Assembly: GCF_036884655.1 (NCBI RefSeq)
Contig: NC_088357.1
Location: 4,393,001 to 4,457,000 of the forward strand
DNA: 64,000 nt
Origin: Musa acuminata AAA Group
Taxonomy: Eukaryota > Streptophyta > Magnoliopsida > Zingiberales > Musaceae
Direction: 5' to 3'
The notes beneath the pieces are model-generated. The model searched no databases. It was not told the origin of the DNA and saw only the letters and a list, made by a program, of their open reading frames with translations. The stretch's first letter is position 1, and every line of letters starts with the position of its first letter. Below are positions 53,501-64,000 of this stretch, piece after piece. A program made the translations under genes and the position numbers.

Positions 53501-56500
53501 AATGAATGCTGTACAAACGGGTGCTACTGCAGCAGCTTGCAGTGCAATCAGTCAGTCTCTTGCAGATCTTCCTGTGAGTTTTTGATTCTTTCTATTGTTA
53601 GTTATGTACAGCAGACTGAGTACCTTTACAAATGTACATTCACATTGAAGAAGTACAAATGTTATAATTACATAAGAAAGGACATATGTTGTGGTTATTG
53701 CATTCTTAATATTTTTTGGACAGTGTCATTTATGTATTATAGATAATTAGATATTACTAGCTATATACCGGAAGTGTTATCAGGCTTGACCCACCTGGTA
53801 AACTTGTAAACTGGTAAGGACTAAAATGATGCAGATTTTAATTTGACTTTGGTATGAGGGTACTAGAAGTAGAACCATAATAAATTAGATGTTGGGGCAG
53901 ATATTGGATCCTAAAATTGATATTTTGCTTCCTCTTTTATGCTCAATCTATTTAGCTTCCTATTTAAGTTCCCTAAGACTGAACATGAGTTTTGATGATC
54001 TATTTCGACTCGACTCAAATCTGAGTTATTCAATCATTCTAAGACAATGGAACATCTGTTCATCACATATGAAGAACAAATGTTTTGATTGATCAGGAAT
54101 GAGTATAAGTTAAATCAAACTGTAATGACTGATATGTAGTTAGATAAAAGTTCTGGTTTCCAGGTGTTGCTTACTGCTAATTTTTTATAGGTTCAACTAG
54201 GAGCTATTTGTCATTTAACTTCCAAGAAAAACCTCCCCTGCAATATATTGCTTACCTTGCCTTATGAATTTCTGTAACTGTGGTCATGTGGTGTAAATGC
54301 ATACAATTTTAGATGACTTATACTTTTGTGTTAATTCTGATATTTCTCACCATGAGTGCTTGATTTTGCTTTCACATTTGCACACTTGAAGTTAATTGAT
54401 CTTTTGAGTAAATACATTTGCTTCTTTTGCAGGATGGTCCGCAGACAATGGTTGGGATTGCAACTTTTGATTGCACTATTCATTTCTACAATCTAAGACG
54501 TGCCTCGCAGCAGGTATATAGCAAATATCATTTTGGACGACAAGCATTTTGGTCTATGCATCGCATTGTTATTCAGCTTAGAATTAAGAATAACCATTTT
54601 TTTGAATTAATATTGCCACATAGAACTTGAAAACAGCCAACTTCTACTGGAATTGAGGTAGCATATTGTACATTCTTCGTATATAGTTTTTCATCAGAGG
54701 ATGTTATAAGAATGAATTGTGGTAAAGACTTTGCAATTTCAATGATGACGAAGATAATACAGGATGAACGAAATATAGCGACATTAACTCAATGGTTAAT
54801 ATGAGGCCATGAAGTTAAATTGAATATGGAAGGTGGTATTGAACTGATTCCCACAATTGCAACTACCAGCTTCATCATTTTGTCCATGACAATATGTCGG
54901 TGTACCAGGTTGGGATCTTTAGTTTAGGAAATTTCAGAGAAGCCTTGATATAAATATTTTCTTAAGCAGGTCTTCTGATGAAATAGAGATGCTTGAATGC
55001 ATTAATAAAAGGAAACACAACATGAATAAAATGCGGGTAAACATGAACATTCTAAAATGCAAATTAAAGATTGCTTCTGAAGTCAGATTTTGGGGAGACT
55101 GGAGAGTCTATGACATTGCATTTGGATGTCAGCCAAGCTGCAACAAGGTTGATTGGTTGAGGTTAATCAGGGCTCTGCAAGTTTGCATCACCATTAGATG
55201 TTGGCAGGCATCAGAGTAAGGAATCTCAAACTTATGGTGAAGGGACTTATGGCATACACATATACGTATATATGTGGTTCAACAAGGTGGGTAAGGGCAG
55301 TTAACTTTAAAACTTGCAAACGAGATAAAATATCTCAGCCAATCTGTAGATTTTTTAGGATTTTGTTAGAAAAATCTAGATGACTTTGTATAATATAATG
55401 ATGAAATTCGTATGAAAAATCTGAAAAATAGAAAATACTATATAACCAAGTAAAACATACGCAAGTGACAATTTAGACTCGATTGGTTCAGTTCTGATGA
55501 ACTGAAGATTCAAATGGAAGCTTCAAATTGAATCGAAGTTTATGATGGATCTATCAAGCACCTATTTGCTTTTGCAATGTAGATCTCCTCAATATCTAAA
55601 GTTTTTCCACAAATTGTTGATCTACCTCTGATGCACCATGATCTTATGTTGAAGTCCACCCCTGCATTGCAAACAGTTTGATTGGTCTCAAATCTTCACA
55701 TGTAATTTATTCACTATGCCTTGTAATGTATGTCAGCATCTGATTTCGTTTTTTGGTCCAGTCAGTAGGGAATCCATCCTTGATCATGTATACTGGTTTC
55801 AAGATGATGGTTGGCTCCAGATGCTGCCTTTCTCAATCTGTTGGTCTTAACGTGCTGGTTGAAATTTAAGATTTTCTATTCACCACCTTGTATGATAAAT
55901 CATCTTTCACTATATTTTTCAAGCTCCTTAGTTGGATTTCATGTGTTGCCAATCCCCTCATTTAGTTGACATTTTCACTAGCATATTCTGGTAATGTTGG
56001 TTTACGACCAGATCTTGTCGATTTTGGTCCTGCGCAGGTAGACACATCAAGCAAATGACTGCAGCTTACATAACTAGTCTTATCTAGTTAAATTCTGTTG
56101 CAGTGTTGATCTAATCTGTAGAATCAATCTATCTATCAGAGACTTGACAATCTTGAACCTGTTTGTTTAAATTTAAGTAGGAGATGTAAGAATTGATACA
56201 TAGAATTACTTTTTTTATCTGATTGATTATCAGATGAAGCAGAAGATATATTAGCCATTTGCATCAAGCTCAAACTTCCTTCTTGCATGCGTGCTTCTCC
56301 AAAAGCACACACAATATGACAAAATTGGAGTTATTCTGTGGATTGATATAAATTTTTTTAAAATGCAATTGTTTCATTAAGTATAGCTAATTCCAGACTA
56401 GTTATAGTACATATTTTATACGGGTTTGCTTATTCATTTTTCCAGAATTTGGACTTTATCAATTCATTTTTAAAAGATGGTTTGAAAGTAGATAAAGATT

Positions 56501-59500
56501 AAGCAGAATGAACAGGTATTGTTCCCTGTTGTACCAAATAACACAGGATCTATCAAGAGATTGGCCTGTGATGCTCTAGCGAACTTTCAGAAGAGTCTCA
56601 CCATATCCTATTGTAATTTAAACAGATTCTTGGCAGATAATGAACTTCTGAAATTACTTCCTCTGCTATTGGGTCGAAATATACACTGTGTTTGGGTGTT
56701 GTAGCAATGGATTATGCAACAAGGTTACAGGAAAATGGAATATATATATCATACAATAACAATTTGATGTAATGCAGTAATAGTACATGTCACTAGATCT
56801 TGTACAGTTCCTTTTTTGTAAAATATTTAGAGAAAATGACATTAGCAGTAGATATAATGAGCTTAGAAAAAGAATCATCAGAGAATTGAAGAATAAAGAG
56901 AAAAGAACAATATATAAGAATGCAGCAGATGGAGAGAGGCAGGAGAACAGTAGCAATGGTGGAAGGCCATTAGTCGACCTCTTTCTCTCTTACTTCTTTT
57001 TTTAATATTCACATGGAGGACCATCAGTCTGGCTTTTGATAGAATTTTAATATTGCCTAGACTAGACAAAAAAAACTCATTAGAAGTTTTCTTTTAGTTA
57101 CTTTAATAGGGTAGGGCTCTGCTGGATTTTGTAGTTTCTTTAGTATTTTGCTGCCAACAGAAAATGACCAAAATGCTACTTAGGATTTCTAAATAGCTAC
57201 AATTACAGTGATGAAAATTCTTTAAATTATTCTTGATAAATCCAAAACAGTATTAGTTAGCTATAACAAAGCCAAGAGACAAATTTAGATCATGATTTTT
57301 AATAGTCTTATTTGATATATATTAAGTTTGACTTCTTTTATAGCATGAAATTCTTCTGAATAATGTCTATTTATTTGCTTCATTGCTTTTTCACTCATGC
57401 ATCCATGCATCTGTATTGATAACTGATCCGACCGGAATGATATTTACTAATGTTACATCCATGCAGCCTTTAATGCTCATTGTTCCTGATGTTCATGACG
57501 TTTATACACCCCTTCAAACAGACATAATTGTTCAACTTACTGAGGTTTGCCTTCCAATCCTATTTTTCTTGTGTTTATTAAGAATTACCCTTTGGTTTCT
57601 TGCTTAAATAATATTTCTATTCTTTCTGAGAATCCAGTGCCGCCAAGGTTTGGAGCAGTTGCTAGAGAATATCCCAAGCATGTTCGATAACAATAAAGTT
57701 GCTGAGTCTGCATTTGGTGCGGCTATCAAGGTGATACTTATGCTTAGTATAATAGTTGTAAATTGTAATTCTTTTATGCTCCCTTGCCTTCTTTTCTCCA
57801 TTGGGTAATTCAAATATGAACACTCGCCCGCACAGAAGTGTCCAAGAACTTCTTCACTATTATCTCTACTAAATTTGTTAGATAAGCTTTTGATGATTTC
57901 GTATACCTGGACCATGCATTTAAATGTAAAATGTAATGTTTCATCTATCGCAGGCTGGGTTCCTGGCACTGAAACCCACAGGTGGAAAACTTCTTGTGTT
58001 TCAGTCAGGTAAGCAGCAACATTCATTTTTTTAATCCTGATATTGTTATTGGAACTTTTGCCTTTTGTTTTAGTTATGATCCAATCCAAAATCGTTGTAG
58101 ACCGAACCAATCATTGGTTCCCAAACATGGATGAGTGAAATTGGATCCATAAATCAGTAACTAAAAGAATAGAAAAAGCTTTTATTGTGTTACTTGAGTT
58201 ATAGAGGAATTCCTGAACCGAAGAATTAGACGAGTTCTTTGTTACCCAGAATAAAATAACAACTTAGAGTAGCAAAAAAATTATATTTGTTGAGAAATGC
58301 AAAATGATATCTGTTCATTAAGTAGATTTGCATAAGATCAGGTACCTTCCTGTTTGTCAGATTCCTCTCGTCTGCTCTGTGCGCCATTTCCTCCATTTGG
58401 TACTGCAGATAAGAAACATGGACACGGGACATGGACATGACACGGACACAACAGCACATCATATTTAAAAAAAATTAAGACACGGACACGGCGATGACAC
58501 ATGTATTTTTTTAATATATATAAAATTATAATTCATACAAATATATTAATTATAAAATTATAATTATATATTAAATACAATTATATTTCCATAATTCTAT
58601 GGGTTTTGTGATTGACTAGCTTGTCGTGGACAAAAGTTGTCCAAGCCAAATGTAGCATTAGTCTTAGTGCCTAGATAATTCTTTTTATACCGGTCATTTT
58701 TAACTTTGGTTGTCAAACAATATTTGTCCTTCAGTGTCTGTATCCTGCAGGTGATGGAGAAAATAGTGTAACTATGAGTCTGTTAACCAATTGTCTTTAT
58801 TGGAAGAGGATTCAACATGGTTGTCCACTATTAATATTGCGGCTAGACAACAGTTGGAGAGGTGTCATTGTTCTGTTTGACATTGATAACATGCATATTT
58901 TATATGAAAAGATATCTAAAGTGGTAAATCATGGGCTGTTGCATAGGAAAAGCATATTAAGACAAGTCAAGGATTTTTAATTTTTTTTTGCAAAGGGTAA
59001 ATGATGAAGGCGGGATTCGAGTCCAGGATCATGTGATAAACTGTCAAGATCTTTACCAACTGAGCTCACATTTGAGTCAAGAAATTTTGATGTTGCATTT
59101 ATTTATATTTCATAGTTTTGTTACATAATGTTTTATGTTTTGTTAGCACTTGTTACTAGGAAGTTGGTGTGTGTTTTCTGCACTAAAATTATTATATCTA
59201 AAGTGGTGAATCATGGGCTGTTGCATAGGAAAAGCATATTAAGACAGGTCAAGGAATTTTTTTTTTTGCAAAGGGTAAGTGATGAAAGTCTAGGATCTTG
59301 TGATAAACTATCAAGATCTTTACCAGCTGAGCTAGCTGACACATTTGAGTCAAGAAATTTTGATGTTGCAGTTATTTATATTTCATAGTTTTGTTACGTA
59401 TGTATTATGTTTTGTTAGCACTTTTACCAGGAAGTTGGTGTGTTTTCTGCACTAAAATTATTATATATGAGAATTGTTTGTGTTTTATGAGATCTGATGG

Positions 59501-62500
59501 AAATTTGGTGATTATGGAGTTTGTCGAAGATGAGGCTTGTCTATATGATGTTTAATTCTAGTAAAACTAAGTGAGAATATTTTCTTATTTTCTGCAACTA
59601 TCTAGTTTAGTTATTATATTTGGATTTCCATATAAAAGTCCGTACTACATATGGTTTAATGCATCCTTATATGGATAGGGGCAAGATTCATGGTCCAGAC
59701 ATGTCTTATGGCCATCAGGCATTTATATAAACATCTGACTATACAGAGATGCATTAAGTGAGAACAAAAATGTTGGAGCATCAGCTTAGGTATTTTGGGC
59801 TTGGTCAATAAAAAGATGCGAGGTATTCACGAGGAGCCTGCTAGACATGATTGGTACAATTAGAGCAGTGTAGTCAGGGGCCATCTTGACAAACAAGGAT
59901 GCTGCACAAAAAATTGAAATTAGTTAGTATGTACCAGCTGGTATTAAGTTATAAAGCTGAAATAAATTAGTTTAGCTTTTCTTGCTTTTTTTGGTTTAGA
60001 CTGTTTTGTTTAAAAATTTTAGTGTTGAAATAAAGTCTGAAATTATGTTCATCTTGAAACTCCCCATGGAATCAAATACTGATTTGTACTGCATTTTACA
60101 GACTGGTAGAGTAGCATGTGAACACAGGCAGTCATTAGCAAATAAAAAAGAAACAGAAAAAGAAAGAAAAGAAATGAGCCAAAACTCTTTATGTTTTGGC
60201 TGGTAAAGTACAGTCTCCATTTATCTGTCCCATCTTGGTTTGGTACATGGTATGTACCGCCTTTTACAGGCTTAGCAAAACTATGCTTGAAAGCCAATTT
60301 GAGAGAAACAGAACTGGGTCAAGTTACCCTAATTGACACAGGCAGTCGCCTTTGATCGGGGCAGTATGTCTCTGTATGATACATTTCTTTGTTTCTACAA
60401 TATGTGCATACCCTAGAATCATGTTAAGACTCAGTATTAATTTTAAGTTTTAGTCTGGTTCAATCTCTTTCAAATGCTAATAATATTTTCATAGGCTCAT
60501 ATTCTACTGCATCTGAAATTGGACTTCAACCAGATTCATTTTAAATATGAACTTTACAAGCTTAATATTGACTCTTAAGATCAATGCTGATATCGAACAA
60601 TTCAACCCTGAGTGATCAGGCTCAAGCTCCATAACCTTGGCTTCACCATACCTCCTCCATTTACCTTTATCTAACTCTCAAATTATGTTTTATTTCCTTT
60701 TTGCTGATGGTGCTTGTACAAGAATCAGACCTTTTGTTTATTTTTGCAGTTTTGCCATCAGTTGGTATTGGGTCTCTTTCTGCCAGGGAGGCCGAGGGAA
60801 GAACAAATGTTTCTGCTGGTGACAAGGTGTACTTATTACACATACTCTTCTTGAATCCTTGTTAGCTGAATTCTTGTGATGTTTGAATTTCTTTTTCAGT
60901 TTTGCACAACTTGTTCAGAATTATGACCATTGGATATCTGAATCTCGATGATGATTTCTTTTCAGTTGCATTGACACTATGTGTCCAGTTAAACTGCTTA
61001 TATAATAATCAGCTATTCTGACTGCACTGTTGCACATTGATTTTAATGAAATATTTGTCCACTGATGAAGTTAGCTGCCACTAAGATTTGTGTCGAAATA
61101 AATGTTGAACCTGAAGTATGTCTAATCTAATACTTGTCAATTTCAGGAAGCTCATAAGTTTCTCCAACCAGCAGACAAGACATTGAAAACAATGGCCATA
61201 GAGTTTGCCGAATACCAGGCAAGTTGCTTGGTTTTATCTTGCCACATACCTCACTAAGTTGGAATGTAGACTAATTTATCTGACAATGTTCTCCAGGTTT
61301 GTGTGGATATATTCATCACTACCCAGACTTTTGTGGACATTGCATCCATTTCTGTTGTTCCAACAACTACAGGGGGGCAGGTAATTCTTTTTATATTAGT
61401 CCTTTATCAGGAATTTGAGGAATATATAAATCATTTGCTAAATCGCTACTGATCGTGTGATGTTGAAAAATGTTTTCTTTTGGATTCACTGTTATAGCTA
61501 TATAAATCAGCTTTGATTTCTTTGTGGTAGGATCTGTAATTAGGACACTGTGGTGTGGGGACAATAAGATCTCATTGTTACCAAGATGCAGTGGATATAT
61601 TGTGATTGTCAGGATGATTGGATTCTGTACCGATTACTATGTTTACAGTATTATTATTTGATTTATTACTATATTTATAATTCAACTGGTTTTACAGTAT
61701 TATTACTTGTCAGGATGATTTTTTCCATACCGATTACTATGGTAGCCTCCAACTTGAATTGTTTAATGTACTTGTTGTTGTGGTATCTTTTTTGTCTTCT
61801 CAGACATGTCAGGAACACAGACGATTTTTTGCCAGCTTATTTTCCATTAAGTGGTTCAATCTCAAACTTCTTGTGGAAGTAGTTACATCTTGCCCAGTAA
61901 AAATTATCATCTATTCTCTTATTTCACTACGCTGTTGAAAGTTCTAAAACTATGAGGCATTGTCAAGTTGAAATTTCAAAGTTTCTTTCCTCTAATTTCA
62001 GTAGCATTCTTCCATAATGCACCAATCACTTCTTCTAACATATTTTTTTTAGAAAGTTATAGGAAATCACTTCTTAATATATATGTGATGTTTCTTGGCT
62101 AGAAATTATGTGCCAAACATGAAATTTTGTGGCTTTTTGTTGTTGTACTTATTCACATGCCTAAAGGCATTTTGTGAAGCTGGTTATAAAAAAGTCCTTT
62201 TAGTTACCATTGTAGCATATTCTTTGAAATTAGTTTATTCACCGATTTAAGTCATTGTAATACTATATTCCTCCTCCTTGAGGTCTCTTGTCTGACATGT
62301 GGTGATCGTCATAAGAACTAATGTATCCTTAATATTTTATTGCTAAAAAGAGCATAATGATAGCAGTGGCAAACATTAATAAATGTTCAATTTTAAGTCC
62401 AAATGTTTATTAGTTGTAAAGTTTACAGTGAAAATAAAACTTATAATAGTCAGTGCAGTATGTGAAACAGAATGTTTCTTCTGTTGCTATGTCAAAAGAT

Positions 62501-63215
62501 ATTCCTTCATAAAATGTCGTCTACGCTTCATCCCTGGCATATTCTGTTCCATCTTTCCTTTTCCTACAAAGTCTCATTGCTTGTTGCTTCAATAAGTGTA
62601 CAAGGATTCAAAGCAAATGAATTTTATTAACTGTGGGAATAATGCAGCAGTTGTTTGTCAGGATTGCTTTTTGTGGTTTGTTTCCAGATTAGGTTCCATA
62701 TATACCATTCTCTTGTTCTAGTATATTTTTGCTATGGATATAATGCTTAAATTTCTGGATGCGCTTAAGATTTATTTCTTTCGCACCTGCTGTTTTACAA
62801 GTACGGCTACTATTTATAGTTCGATTGTCATTGTGCATTGACACATAACAACTGTCATGGTTAATTTAGCAGATATTATTCCTTTATGCTGGATTATTTA
62901 ACTCAACTTCCATGTTATTGTTGCAGGTATATTATTATTATCCATTTTCTGCTCTTTCTGATCCTGGTAAACTCTACAACGATCTTAGATGGAACATCAG
63001 TAGACCCCAAGGTTTTGAAGCAGTGATGCGTGTTAGATGTAGCCAGGTACATTTGATTTGGCATATAGTTTTCTTGCATCTGGATGTGCTATGTTTGGTA
63101 AAAAGTTTTCTCAGAAGTAATTATTTTCTGTGTCATGATTTTCTAGGGTCTTCAAGTTCAAGAGTATTCTGGAAACTTTTGTAAGCGTATTCCCACTGAT
63201 ATTGATCTTCCTGCG
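47567..63215 (+). CDS. COPII coat protein SEC24, SEC24B/CEF type (partial, 3' end outside window)
   Basis: Coding exons in frame: 47567-48505, 48780-49016, 49169-49243, 49323-49421, 51339-51450, 51698-51825, 53454-53573, 54433-54513, 57467-57544, 57638-57730, 57954-58008, 60750-60826, 61147-61218, 61297-61380, 62927-63046, 63147-63215. They give 813 residues so far; the protein continues past the window. The N-terminal 390 residues are Pro/Ser/Gln-rich and include a 10-residue tandem repeat. A zinc finger (C462-x2-C465, C484-x2-C487) follows [19 protein letters not shown]. The trunk (vWA-like) domain begins near [18 protein letters not shown], and the beta-sandwich part begins near [18 protein letters not shown]. 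The segment [22 protein letters not shown] matches the plant SEC24B/C subgroup rather than SEC24A. SEC24 selects cargo for COPII vesicles at ER exit sites as a dimer with SEC23. The intron after the exon ending 61218 uses a GC donor. The 47567 ATG is the first in-frame ATG of the long open frame. Confidence 0.95.
48062..48301 (+). repeat. 30-bp coding minisatellite in SEC24 exon 1
   Basis: About eight consecutive 30-bp units encode variants of [10 protein letters not shown] (residues about 166-245), followed by a longer degenerate unit. Phase is kept because the unit is a multiple of three, so unit number can vary without breaking the protein. The region lies in the disordered N-terminal part. 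Confidence 0.9.
52028..52050. repeat. TG microsatellite in a SEC24 intron
   Basis: A short (TG)n tract in the intron between coding exons ending 51825 and starting 53454. Confidence 0.85.
58915..59465. repeat. Tandem duplication of about 275 bp in a SEC24 intron, carrying a SINE-like relic
   Basis: Unit 1 starts near 58918 and unit 2 near 59200; both share TCATGGGCTGTTGCATAGG, AAAAGCATATTAAGACA, GTGATAAACT, TTTGAGTCAAGAAATTTTGA and GTTTTCTGCACTAAAATTA. Within unit 1, on the minus strand, 59053-59068 resembles a Pol III A box (TGAGCTCAGTTGGTAA) and 59013-59024 a B box. In unit 2 the A-box-like part remains but the B-box-like part is lost. The A/B order matches the relic at 2508-2575. It lies in the 2.7-kb intron after exon 58008. 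Confidence 0.82.
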
Positions 63216-64000
63216 GTGAGTATTTTTATATTATCATCAAAACTGATCTAGCTAATGTTAATTTCAACTTTAAATTTCCTTGTAAATCATTAAGCTCTGA
63301 TGATAATAGCTACCAGTTATGACTTTGAACCTGCAAATTGTTTTATCTACTATCAAGAATAGCTCTGATGATACTTCATTATTCTAAATACAATGCCTTG
63401 TAGAATTGTTGCTTTTGTAAATGCCATCCAATTTACTGTAGCATGAATGTCCATCCAACACTTGTTGTTGTTGTGATTTGTACTTGATCACCCTCAAGGT
63501 ATGTTTCTGAACTTTAACATTACATAAGCATGAAGTTCTAGCTAACCCATGCTAAAACCACAATGGATTCCATCTGGATTTAGTCCCACACTGGAACCCT
63601 ATTAGCGATCGTGAGGCTATATCTAGTGTGTTGAACCATTCTCTTCCCACCTTGCTGGGCAAAATGGAAGAGGAAAAATCAGTGCATTCTTATTGGAGGT
63701 AGAGGGTCCTGGTTCACAGGTCATTGTGAGTGGTACCGGATCAATTCTGCAGGCTCTTGTGTTAGCTATACATGCTGCATGGCCACTCCATGAGATGGTG
63801 AATCCTTAGCCTTCCGAGATGAGTGAAAAGAATCGAAGACAGCAGAAGCAAGAGTCATTTAGGTCCCATTCCTAGCCTGCATATAGTGTCCACTCCGTTG
63901 ATAAGTCAGGGTACTCCTGGAAGGTGATCAGGCTTTATGAAGTCAGCTTTTGCTTTTCTTCTTCTCCTTTATATATTGTGTTTAATTCTGCCCAAAAAGT
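63216..64000 (+). other. Intron of the SEC24 gene, right edge of the window
   Basis: After the exon ending at 63215 a GTGAGT donor opens an intron. The expected next peptide (beginning IDCDKA-like in relatives) was not found to 64000, so the rest of the window is probably intron. Confidence 0.6.

Overview
This is nuclear DNA of a flowering plant, most likely a monocot. Every confident gene is a plant family with canonical GT-AG introns. The first exons are GC-rich and sit in AT-rich introns and intergenic DNA, and a MIR535 hairpin is present. The monocot assignment (for example Musa or a relative) is an inference from base composition and gene style; no species-diagnostic sequence was identified.

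Layout. 0-4.6 kb: a four-copy GC-rich repeat at the left edge, AT-rich spacer with a tRNA-derived repeat relic, then a single-exon type I MADS-box gene. 4.6-9.7 kb: a complete 13-exon GH1 beta-glucosidase gene (+). 10.5 kb: a 69-residue DUF3339 membrane protein (+). 11.2-14.0 kb: a two-exon X8-domain callose-binding, GPI-anchored protein (-), whose 3' exon is about 2.2 kb from its first exon. 14.8-23.9 kb: a seven-exon five-finger CCCH zinc-finger gene (-). 24-27.6 kb: a GC-rich region without supportable ORFs, then the MIR535 hairpin (+). 27.7-37.6 kb: a gene-poor block dominated by repeats. It holds a giant imperfect inverted repeat (about 1 kb arms, about 130 bp loop) and a 1.25 kb element with long terminal inverted repeats and a decayed receptor-kinase fragment. 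37.7-44.3 kb: a complete 12-exon eIF3h gene (-) with a 10-nt first coding exon. 44.7 kb: tRNA-Ala(AGC) (-) with a T-stem substitution. 47.6-63.2 kb and beyond: the first 14 recognised coding exons groups of a SEC24 (SEC24B/CEF type) COPII gene (+), running off the right edge.

The genes do not form a pathway. They are independent plant genes: translation initiation, COPII vesicle coat, wall/plasmodesma callose binding, glycoside hydrolysis, mRNA/DNA-binding zinc fingers, a reproductive-type MADS factor and a microRNA. All multi-exon models were assembled by hand from splice signals, and each keeps frame at every junction. The most unusual content is the inverted-repeat cluster at 33.4-37.3 kb, with a promoter-like segment between its two elements. 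It could make long double-stranded RNA, but nothing in the sequence proves that it is transcribed.
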